A stretch of 24,213 nt of DNA from NCBI GenBank assembly GCA_035275625.1, contig DATEMK010000072.1:1-24213 (forward strand). Reading direction: 5' to 3'. The notes under the pieces were generated by a model. That model was not told where the DNA came from, did not search any database, and was given only the letters and a program-made list of their open reading frames with translations. Position 1 is the stretch's first letter. Each line of letters opens with the position of its first letter. This document shows, in pieces, positions 14,383 to 21,068 of this stretch. Position numbers and translations under genes: made by a program. Source of the stretch: DATEMK01 sp035275625 (GTDB lineage Bacteria > Bacteroidota > Bacteroidia > AKYH767-A > OLB10).

Positions 14383-16044
14383 ATGCAATTTACCTTTACC
14401 TACATACCTGTGATAAACAAAATTCAAACCCTTAAAATCTCCTCCATTATTGCCCTGTTATTTTTAATCAATAATGCAAAGGCGCAACAGGGGATATCCG
14501 GAATTCATGGAAATTTCCAAACAGATATTCAATATTACAACCCTGATTCAGCCATTAATGCTCCTGCGGTTCCTGAGAAGGTTTTGGCAAACAGCTTTCT
14601 CAACCTGGTTTATTCTTCTGAAAACTTCAGTGCAGGCATCCGCTATGAATCTTTTCTGAATGCATTGCAGGGATATGATCAGCGTTATAAAGGAAATGGA
14701 TTTTTTTATCGTTATGCTTCTTACACGAAGGATGACCTTGAAGTAACAGCCGGAAACTTTTATGATCAGTTTGGTTACGGCTTAATTTTTCGAAGCTACC
14801 AGGAATGGGGATTGGGTTATGATAATGCTATGGATGGCATTCGTGTAAAGTTCAAACCTCATGACGGAGTGTACCTTAAAGGGCTGGTTGCAAAGCAAAG
14901 GTCATTTTTTGATTACGGCCCGGGATTAGTGCGCGGTGCAGATGGTGAATTTAATATCAACGAAATTTTTACTTCGCTTGCTGAAAAAAAAACCAAAATA
15001 ATTTTAGGCGGAAGTTTTATCAGCAAGTTCCAGGCAGACAATGATCCTATTTATAAATTGCCTGAAAATGTTTCTGCTTATGCGGGAAGGTTAAACCTGT
15101 CAAGAGGAAATTTTAATCTGGGCGGAGAGTTCGCTTATAAAATAAATGACCCGTCCTCGGTAAATAATTTTATTTACAAAAATGGCCAGGCGCTTTTCCT
15201 TACTGCTGCTTACACACAAAAAGGTTTCGGTGCAACGCTTGCTGTTAAGAGAATTGATAACATGAATTTCCGTTCAGACCGGACAGCCATTATAACTAAT
15301 CTCAGCTTAAATTTTTTACCTGCCACTACCAAATCACAAACCTATCTTTTGGCAAACATTTATCCGTATGCTACCCAGCCTAACGGTGAAATGGGTGGGC
15401 AAGCGGAAGTATTTTACAATTTCAGGCCTGAAAGTAAATTAGGAGGCAAATACGGAACAAACATTTCTTTAAATTATTCAAGGGTAAACAGCATTGATAC
15501 AGTTGCCCTGGATGACGAACGGGGCTATGAGTCCGATTTTTTAAAATTGGGTGACGAAACTTTTTTCCAGGAAATAAATGTGGAGATCAATAAAAAATTC
15601 AGCAAGGATTTCAAACTTATTTTAACATACATCAACCAGATTTACAATATTGACGTTGTGCAGGGACTTGTTGGACACGGCACGGTTTACGACCACATCG
15701 GCATTGCAGAAATTAATTATAAATTTAATGCAAAGCATAGCATGAGAATTGAATTGCAGCATTTGTATGCTGAACAGGATGCAAAAAATTGGGCGGTTGT
15801 GTTGGCAGAATACAATATTGCTCCTCATTGGTTTGTTGCTGCATTTGATGAATACAACTACGGAAATGATGACAAAGATTTACGCATTCATTATTTCAGC
15901 GGAAGCCTGGGTTATACAAAAGGAGTAACAAGAATTGCGGCAGGATACGGAAAACAAAGACAAGGCTTATTGTGTGTGGGAGGTGTATGCAGGCAGGTTC
16001 CAGCATCAAATGGATACACCCTTTCAATTACAAGCAGTTTTTAA
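14383..16044 (+). CDS. DUF6029-family outer-membrane beta-barrel protein
   Basis: 553 aa. The signal sequence is preceded by a 16-residue extension (the only ATG), with the hydrophobic core ISSIIALLFLI and cleavage after NNAKAQ. The rest has repeated short amphipathic strands with aromatic girdle residues, for example GNFYDQFGYGLIFRSYQEWG and YDNAMDGIRVKFKP. These segments match my memory of DUF6029 proteins, Bacteroidota-specific barrels often next to Omp28 and TlpA-like genes. The C-terminus ends in a strand with a terminal Phe (SITSSF), as in barrel proteins recognised by BamA. No function is known for the family. It is co-directional with its neighbours, with gaps of 29 and 35 bp, so one operon is likely. 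Confidence 0.8.
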   Translation: MQFTFTYIPVINKIQTLKISSIIALLFLINNAKAQQGISGIHGNFQTDIQYYNPDSAINAPAVPEKVLANSFLNLVYSSENFSAGIRYESFLNALQGYDQRYKGNGFFYRYASYTKDDLEVTAGNFYDQFGYGLIFRSYQEWGLGYDNAMDGIRVKFKPHDGVYLKGLVAKQRSFFDYGPGLVRGADGEFNINEIFTSLAEKKTKIILGGSFISKFQADNDPIYKLPENVSAYAGRLNLSRGNFNLGGEFAYKINDPSSVNNFIYKNGQALFLTAAYTQKGFGATLAVKRIDNMNFRSDRTAIITNLSLNFLPATTKSQTYLLANIYPYATQPNGEMGGQAEVFYNFRPESKLGGKYGTNISLNYSRVNSIDTVALDDERGYESDFLKLGDETFFQEINVEINKKFSKDFKLILTYINQIYNIDVVQGLVGHGTVYDHIGIAEINYKFNAKHSMRIELQHLYAEQDAKNWAVVLAEYNIAPHWFVAAFDEYNYGNDDKDLRIHYFSGSLGYTKGVTRIAAGYGKQRQGLLCVGGVCRQVPASNGYTLSITSSF

Positions 16045-16079
16045 TAAATTTGTATTTAATTACTTCTTAAAAAATTAAG

Positions 16080-17264
16080 ATGAAAATGAAAAACAAAAAT
16101 TTAATTTCGTTAACGGTAATAATTGGATTCATTATTATTTTGCAATCATGCGATAAAATCGAACCGCCCTTTATTGAAGGAACGGTTACCCCTCCCCCAA
16201 CTTCAGGAAACTCTACGGATATTATCAATCTCCAGGATATAAAAGGAACGGCTTCTGATTTTAAAGTAACAGACAATTGGCTCAGCGATTCATCTGCCTT
16301 AACTGCTGCCTGGACTATTACACCTACAGGTGCGGGAGCAGATGGGGCAATTACATTTACCTGGCATGGTGTTTCAACAACTTTAAATATCAGCAGCGCT
16401 TCAGGGATCATAACCTTCAGCGGTCCTGTTTCTATTACCGTTGGCGGATTTTATGGAACACTTTCTTTTAAATATGATGCTTCGCTTACTTCAAGCGGTT
16501 CCGGTGCTGGGTATGTGGCAGCTTATGTGCTTAATGATCAAAATATTTTGATTGAAGATTACACAGGTCATACATGCGGCAATTGCCCACCGGCTGCTGA
16601 AAAAATCAACGAGCTGAAAGGAATCTATGGTGACCGTGTGCTTTCGATGGCAGTTCATGCCGGATTTTATGCCGATACCTTTCCAGCTATGGCCGGCATG
16701 TACAATTATGATTTTCGCACACAAGTTGGAAATGAATTGAACGCTTATTTTATTGGAAGCGCAGGTTACCCTAATGGATTGGTCAACCGTATAACATATA
16801 ACGGAAATATAGTTGCTTCATGGGGTTCATGGGCCGGACATGTAAGCGATATTGTAGTTCAGGATATGTTTCCAGTTGCCGGTATTAAGATTGAAAATAC
16901 TTATTCAGCTTCTGACAGCACCTTAAATATAATAGTAAAAACATGTTTCTTTAATGACCTGCAGGGGACATACAAGATGTGCGCTTTTCTCCTTGAAGAC
17001 AGCGTTCAGAATTGGCAGAAATATTATTTTCATAACCCGGAAAATATTCCTGATTACTGGCACCGGGAAGTATTGAGAGGCTCCGCAAACGGAACATGGG
17101 GTGAGGTGCTGAGCCCTTCAGTCTCGGGAACTATAATTGAAAAAAATTATTCCATGACAGTTAAGAATGAATTCCGTGCTGCTTATTGTAAGGTACTGGC
17201 GTTTATTTATGATGATGCCACCAAAGGAATTGTACAAGTTAAAGAAGCCCCGATTATTCAATAA
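16080..17264 (+). CDS. Omp28-related lipoprotein with a CxxC thioredoxin-like domain
   Basis: 394 aa. A type II signal peptide has the lipobox LQSC (lipidated Cys24). A Pro/Thr-rich linker (30-45) and an N-terminal beta-sandwich-like region (about 50-150) are followed by the Omp28 domain, beginning NILIEDYTGHTCGNCPPAAE with Cys166-x-x-Cys169. The Omp28 family was first named in Porphyromonas gingivalis as an outer-membrane protein; its core resembles a thioredoxin fold and its role is unresolved. The ATG two codons upstream of MKNKN is the likely start. It lies 35 bp after the DUF6029 gene. The CxxC could be a substrate of the upstream TlpA-like enzyme (inference). Confidence 0.85.
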   Translation: MKMKNKNLISLTVIIGFIIILQSCDKIEPPFIEGTVTPPPTSGNSTDIINLQDIKGTASDFKVTDNWLSDSSALTAAWTITPTGAGADGAITFTWHGVSTTLNISSASGIITFSGPVSITVGGFYGTLSFKYDASLTSSGSGAGYVAAYVLNDQNILIEDYTGHTCGNCPPAAEKINELKGIYGDRVLSMAVHAGFYADTFPAMAGMYNYDFRTQVGNELNAYFIGSAGYPNGLVNRITYNGNIVASWGSWAGHVSDIVVQDMFPVAGIKIENTYSASDSTLNIIVKTCFFNDLQGTYKMCAFLLEDSVQNWQKYYFHNPENIPDYWHREVLRGSANGTWGEVLSPSVSGTIIEKNYSMTVKNEFRAAYCKVLAFIYDDATKGIVQVKEAPIIQ

Positions 17265-17286
17265 TTAATTTTATAAAAATAGAATC

Positions 17287-17928
17287 TTGAACAATTTTTG
17301 TGTCAGAAGAGTATTTTTAATTTCAGTTTTTCTTTTATTGCTTTCTAAAATATCATTTTCACAACGATTTAAAGCAGGAATTACAGGAGGGTTCACTACC
17401 AGCCAGGTTTCAGGTGACCAGCTTGCAGGATTTAATAAATCAGGATTTGAATTTGGCGGATTGGTTTCATCCAAGCTGTCGCAAAAATTTGATTTATCTT
17501 TTCAGATTGTTTTCATTCAGAAAGGAAGCAAAAGACCCTTTAATCCTGACCAGGGAGATTTTGACTATTACAAAATGAGCTTAAATTATATTGAAGTGCC
17601 TGTTTTGTTTCATTATAACTTTTCAAAAAGATTTCAATTTGCAGCCGGACCCGCATTCGGGACACTGATTTCTTCAAAAGAAGAGGATGAGTCAGGTACC
17701 CTTATTTACAGTAAACCTTTCAAAAAATATGATTTGAGTGTCCAGTTGGGAATAAGTTATATGTTGTTTAATAATTTTTATCTGAACCTGGAAGGTTCTA
17801 ATTCTATACTGCCTATCCGTGAGGCCGGGGAGGTGAACGGACAACCCATAAACATAGATCAGTTTAATTCCGTTTTAATGTTTTCTTTCAAATATATTTT
17901 CCATAAAAAAGCTGCGGAACCACAGTGA
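17287..17928 (+). CDS. PorT-family outer-membrane beta-barrel protein (TTG start)
   Basis: 213 aa starting at TTG (17287); no in-frame ATG exists before the signal peptide (residues 6-24, VFLISVFLLLLSKISFSQ). The mature part is a small barrel of the PorT/OMP_b-brl_2 type: RFKAGITGGFTTSQVSGD at the start, LNYIEVPVLFHYNF in the middle (the family's most typical segment) and a final strand FSFKYIFHK. PorT itself belongs to T9SS in P. gingivalis, but most family members have no assigned role, so no T9SS function is claimed. It follows Omp28 by 22 bp and overlaps or abuts ubiX. Confidence 0.82.
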   Translation: MNNFCVRRVFLISVFLLLLSKISFSQRFKAGITGGFTTSQVSGDQLAGFNKSGFEFGGLVSSKLSQKFDLSFQIVFIQKGSKRPFNPDQGDFDYYKMSLNYIEVPVLFHYNFSKRFQFAAGPAFGTLISSKEEDESGTLIYSKPFKKYDLSVQLGISYMLFNNFYLNLEGSNSILPIREAGEVNGQPINIDQFNSVLMFSFKYIFHKKAAEPQ

Positions 17929-17930
17929 CA

Positions 17931-18509
17931 ATGCAAAAACATAAAATTGTCGTAGCTGTTACCGGGGCCAGCGGCTCCATCTATGCAAAGATTTTATTCG
18001 ACAAATTAAAAAAGCTGGATGACCAGGTGGAAGATATTGGAGTAATATTTTCTAATAACGCGAAAACCGTATGGCAGCATGAACTGGGAAATAATGACTT
18101 TGAAAAAATATCATTCAAAAAATATGATGCCAATGATTTTAATGCCCCTTTTGCTTCCGGTTCGGCAAAATACGGCTGCATGATCATTTGCCCGTGCTCC
18201 ATGGGAACCCTTGCACGAATCGCTTCAGGAATTTCAAATGATCTTGCCACCCGTGCTGCAGACGTGATTTTGAAAGAAAGAAGAAAATTAATTTTAGTAA
18301 TACGCGATACTCCTTTGAACCTTATTCATATTAACAATATGAAAACTGTAACGGAAGCGGGTGGAATTATATGCCCTGCATCCCCGTCTTATTACAGTCG
18401 GCCAAAAAATATTGAAGACCTTGCTGCAACAGTTGTTGACCGGGTGATTGACCTTGCCGGCCTGAAAAACGAAACGTACCGGTGGAACGACTTTCCAGGG
18501 GGGAAATAA
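17931..18509 (+). CDS. ubiX: Flavin prenyltransferase UbiX
   Basis: 192 aa from the ATG at 17931; a GTG at 17925 overlapping the upstream TGA would add two codons. It shows the flavoprotein start VVAVTGASGSIYAKIL, the FMN/prenyl site CPCSMGTLARIASGISNDL, followed by TRAADVILKE and IRDTPLNLIHINNM. UbiX joins dimethylallyl phosphate to FMN to give prenyl-FMN, the cofactor of UbiD decarboxylases. No ubiD is in the window. In ubiquinone-lacking Bacteroidota its partner decarboxylase may act in menaquinone or aromatic metabolism (inference). It is translationally linked to the PorT-like gene, which suggests only shared transcription, not shared function. Confidence 0.93.
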   Translation: MQKHKIVVAVTGASGSIYAKILFDKLKKLDDQVEDIGVIFSNNAKTVWQHELGNNDFEKISFKKYDANDFNAPFASGSAKYGCMIICPCSMGTLARIASGISNDLATRAADVILKERRKLILVIRDTPLNLIHINNMKTVTEAGGIICPASPSYYSRPKNIEDLAATVVDRVIDLAGLKNETYRWNDFPGGK

Positions 18510-18595
18510 TGGCTATAATAAAAAAATTCAAACCGGCAATACGAAAAATATATGATTTATTAACAATTTTTTTGTGAGAAAATTTGATTTTTTTC

Positions 18596-18626
18596 TTGTT
18601 ATGTTAAAATAAATGTTCTAATTTAG
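18596..18626 (+). promoter_or_regulatory. Promoter of the 63-aa protein gene
   Basis: TTG (18596-18598), 20 nt, then TAATTTAG (18619-18626) is a good Bacteroidota -33/-7 pair; the -7 box misses TAnnTTTG by one base. Predicted leader about 18 nt to the ATG at 18651. Confidence 0.6.
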
Positions 18627-18650
18627 AGTTCGATTTAAAAACCTTAACCA

Positions 18651-18842
18651 ATGTTCGAATACACAAAACAGATTTTAACGAAAGTAAGCTTCGACCGTGT
18701 CTTATTCCGCAAGGAATTGAAAAAAGCCATGAAATGGTTGAAGAGTGAAGAACGCAGAATGTTGATGGTATGGTGCCTTGCTACCTTTGGTCATACCTAC
18801 TCTGATGTAATCAGGGAAGTATTTAAAAAATTCAGTCAATAA
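18651..18842 (+). CDS. Small basic conserved-looking protein of unknown function
   Basis: 63 aa, without signal peptide or membrane segment: MFEYTKQILTKVSFDRVLFR, then KELKKAMKWLKSEERRMLMV, then a short helix-like C-terminus ending VIREVFKKFSQ. It is basic and predicted to be all helical. I recall similar short proteins annotated as hypothetical in other Bacteroidota, but cannot assign a family. It has a well-formed promoter of its own and A/T-rich translation signals, which supports a real gene. It is flanked by ubiX on the same strand and queG on the opposite strand. Confidence 0.7.
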   Translation: MFEYTKQILTKVSFDRVLFRKELKKAMKWLKSEERRMLMVWCLATFGHTYSDVIREVFKKFSQ

Positions 18843-18886
18843 TTATATTCTCAAATCTTAAAGATCACTGTATCCGGGATACGGCT

Positions 18887-19825
18887 TTACTGTGATTGCC
18901 CTGTTTTCGTATTAAATAGAATATTTCTTTTTAGTCCTTTGAAACCTGCACGTTTCAATGCAGAATCTTTAAATATTTTCCTGAACACTTCTTCGGTTAT
19001 TTCCATCCATTCCTGCTTTTTCATTTGGAGAATTTCAGTCTTTGGTTCAAATTCTTTTTCATGATGAGGTTTTGAAAAACGGTTCCAGGGACAAACTTCC
19101 TGGCAGATGTCACAACCAAAAGCCCAGTTTTCAAATTTTCCTTTTACCTCAGCCGGAATTTCTTCTTTCAATTCAATTGTAAAATAGGAGATACATTTGC
19201 TTCCGTCAACAACGTAAGGTTTAATGATGGCATCAGTCGGGCAGGCATCAATACAGAGTGAACAGGTTCCGCAATAATCCTGCATGTGCGTGTCAGGTTC
19301 CAGTTCCAGATCAAGAATTAACTCAGCAATAAAAAAATAGGAGCCTGCTTTAGGATGAATAAGATTGGTATTCTTTCCCATCCAGCCCAGCCCGCTTTTC
19401 TTTGCCCATGCGCGGTCAAGCACAGGTGCAGAGTCAACAAATACTCTTCCATTCACTTCTCCAATAGTTGACTGAATAAAATATAAAAGCTCCTTTAGTT
19501 TTTTTTTTATCACATGATGATAATCTTTTCCGAACGCATACATGGAGATTTTCGGAGCTTCAGCATCGGCCTGTTTTTCATCCGTGTAATAATTCAGCAA
19601 AAGTGAAACTACTGATTTTGCTCCTTCCACTAATTTCCGCGGATCAAGGCGTTTATCAAAGTAGTTTTCCATGTAATGCATTTTGCCATGCATTCCGTTT
19701 TTGAGCCACTGTTCCAGTCGTGGCGCTTCTTCCTCTAAAAAATCTGCTTTTGAAATTCCGCAAAAGTCAAAGCCTAATCTCGATGCTTCCTGCTTTATAA
19801 TTTGAGAATTTTTGTTGGTAGTCAT
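18887..19825 (-). CDS. queG: Epoxyqueuosine reductase QueG
   Basis: 312 aa. It reduces epoxyqueuosine to queuosine in the anticodon of GUN tRNAs, using cobalamin and two [4Fe-4S] clusters. Seen in the sequence: VDSAPVLDRAWAKKSGLGWM (the cobalamin/substrate region with the catalytic Asp131), GKNTNLIHPKAGSYFFIAEL and the ferredoxin motif CGTCSLCIDACPTDAI (Cys185, 188, 191, 195). The second set is GCDICQEVCPWN (Cys238, 241, 245). It lacks the C-terminal HEAT-like extension of longer QueG proteins, as is common in Bacteroidota. It lies downstream of ruvB with an 82-bp gap that contains an inverted repeat. Confidence 0.95.
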   Translation of the reverse strand: MTTNKNSQIIKQEASRLGFDFCGISKADFLEEEAPRLEQWLKNGMHGKMHYMENYFDKRLDPRKLVEGAKSVVSLLLNYYTDEKQADAEAPKISMYAFGKDYHHVIKKKLKELLYFIQSTIGEVNGRVFVDSAPVLDRAWAKKSGLGWMGKNTNLIHPKAGSYFFIAELILDLELEPDTHMQDYCGTCSLCIDACPTDAIIKPYVVDGSKCISYFTIELKEEIPAEVKGKFENWAFGCDICQEVCPWNRFSKPHHEKEFEPKTEILQMKKQEWMEITEEVFRKIFKDSALKRAGFKGLKRNILFNTKTGQSQ

Positions 19826-19827
19826 TT

Positions 19828-19903
19828 AAGCCACTAATTTCACAAATTAACACAAATAAAAATACTAAAATTAATTAGTGAAAATTTGTGTAATTCGTGG
19901 CTT
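19828..19903. repeat. Imperfect inverted repeat between ruvB and queG
   Basis: The left arm AAGCCACTAATTTCACAAAT (19828-19847) pairs with the right arm ATTTGTGTAATTCGTGGCTT (19884-19903) with two mismatches, around a 36-bp A/T-rich spacer containing further partial copies (CACAAAT, TTAGTGAAA). Similar CACGAATT-type palindromes recur in many Bacteroidota genomes between genes (recall). It nearly fills the 82-bp gap. A REP- or MITE-like element is likely. Confidence 0.65.
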
Positions 19904-19907
19904 TGTT

Positions 19908-20939
19908 TCAATCAAAAAGGTTCCCTGAATTGTTTTTAGAAGAAATTTTTTTTCCGAGATGTTTGTATGCTTTCTCTGTGGCTTCCCTTCCGCGCGGAGT
20001 ACGCATGATGAATCCTTCCATAATGAGAAATGGCTCATACACTTCTTCAATGGTTCCGGCTTCTTCGCCTACGGCAGTTGAAATAGTGGTAATGCCAACA
20101 GGCCCTCCTTTGAATTTATCAATAATGGAAGATAAAATTTTATTGTCCATTTCATCCAGTCCGTAAGCATCCACATTCAATTCTTTCAAAGCATATTGAG
20201 AAATTTTAAAATCTATCGAACCTGTTCCCTTTATCTGCGCAAAATCGCGTACTCTTCTTAACAATGCATTCGCAATTCGCGGAGTGCCGCGGCTTCTTCG
20301 TGCAATTTCAAAAGCGGCATCCTCTTCAATTTTTATTTTCAGAATTTCTGACGAACGCAGCACAATCAGCTGTAAAAGTTTTGCATCATAATATTCCAGC
20401 CGGGAAGTGATGCCAAACCGCGCACGTAATGGTGAAGTGAGCAAACCCGATCTCGTAGTTGCCCCGATCAGTGTAAACGGATTTATTTTTATCTGGACAG
20501 AACGTGCGTTGGGTCCGCTGTCAATCATGATATCAATGCGGTAATCTTCCATTGCAGAATAAAGATATTCTTCCACCACAGGGCTCAACCTGTGAATTTC
20601 ATCAATGAATAAAACATCATTGGGTTCAAGGTTGGTAAGCAATCCCGCAAGGTCACCGGGTTTGTCTAAAACAGGGCCGGATGTTGTTTTAATTTTTACC
20701 CCGAGTTCATTGGCAATAATATTGGCCATCGTAGTTTTTCCAAGCCCCGGAGGTCCGTGAAGCAAAACATGATCCAGCGATTCGCCACGCTGTTTAGTTG
20801 CCTCCACAAAAATTTGGAGGTTGTTTACGACAGATTGCTGCCCTGTAAAATCAGAAAATTCAAGCGGGCGCAGAACTTTCTCAATTTCGCGTTCGACTGT
20901 TGTTAAATTAGTTTCAGAAGGATTGAGATGTTCGTTCAA
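19908..20939 (-). CDS. ruvB: Holliday junction branch-migration helicase RuvB (TTG start)
   Basis: 343 aa. AAA+ ATPase motor of RuvAB. Walker A is GPPGLGKTT (62-70) and Walker B FIDEIH (111-116). Sensor 1 is GATTRSG and the arginine finger region SPLRARFG. The C-terminal winged helix ends EAYKHLGKK-like. The start is TTG at 20939: no in-frame ATG lies between it and the -7 box, and MNEHLNPSE resembles family N-termini. A perfect -7 box TATTTTTG (20963-20970, minus) precedes it by about 24 nt. ruvA and ruvC are not adjacent. Confidence 0.96.
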   Translation of the reverse strand: MNEHLNPSETNLTTVEREIEKVLRPLEFSDFTGQQSVVNNLQIFVEATKQRGESLDHVLLHGPPGLGKTTMANIIANELGVKIKTTSGPVLDKPGDLAGLLTNLEPNDVLFIDEIHRLSPVVEEYLYSAMEDYRIDIMIDSGPNARSVQIKINPFTLIGATTRSGLLTSPLRARFGITSRLEYYDAKLLQLIVLRSSEILKIKIEEDAAFEIARRSRGTPRIANALLRRVRDFAQIKGTGSIDFKISQYALKELNVDAYGLDEMDNKILSSIIDKFKGGPVGITTISTAVGEEAGTIEEVYEPFLIMEGFIMRTPRGREATEKAYKHLGKKISSKNNSGNLFD

Positions 20940-20962
20940 TGATAAATTGATTTTGATGAAAG

Positions 20963-20970
20963 CAAAAATA
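20963..20970 (-). promoter_or_regulatory. -7 box of ruvB
   Basis: Minus-strand TATTTTTG is a perfect TAnnTTTG. The predicted start is near 20956, with a leader of about 17 nt to the TTG codon. The palindromes at 20985-21019 lie directly upstream, where a repressor or activator could act. Confidence 0.55.
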
Positions 20971-20984
20971 CATTTTCCATAGCT

Positions 20985-21019
20985 AAACTTTCGGAAAGTT
21001 TTAAAACTTTTGAAAAGTT
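20985..21019. repeat. Two palindromes, 19 bp apart, in the ruvB / T9SS gene divergent promoter
   Basis: AAACTTTCGGAAAGTTT (20985-21001, centre 20993) and AACTTTTGAAAAGTT (21005-21019, centre 21012) are both perfect around a central G. Between them AAAGTTTTAAAACTTT (20995-21010) is also a perfect palindrome. Together they look like an array of related half-sites (AAAGTT/AACTTT), possibly an operator. Confidence 0.55.
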
Positions 21020-21039
21020 AAACGAGTAAACAAAACTTT

Positions 21040-21047
21040 TACATTTG
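21040..21047 (+). promoter_or_regulatory. -7 box of the T9SS cargo gene
   Basis: TACATTTG is a perfect TAnnTTTG match 21 bp before the ATG at 21069. Leader about 15 nt. No -33 TTG at standard spacing; the palindrome pair ends 20 bp upstream. Confidence 0.55.
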
Positions 21048-21068
21048 CCTGAATAAATATTCACGGAT

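Noticed and set aside
18862..18895. Inverted segments GTATCC/GGATAC with ATCAC/GTGAT between the 63-aa gene and queG as a bidirectional terminator
   Set aside because: The stem is interrupted, its loop is too small, and neither side is followed by a T tract.
19897..20166. Plus-strand frame over the 3' end of ruvB
   Set aside because: Antisense shadow of an intact ruvB with no independent support.
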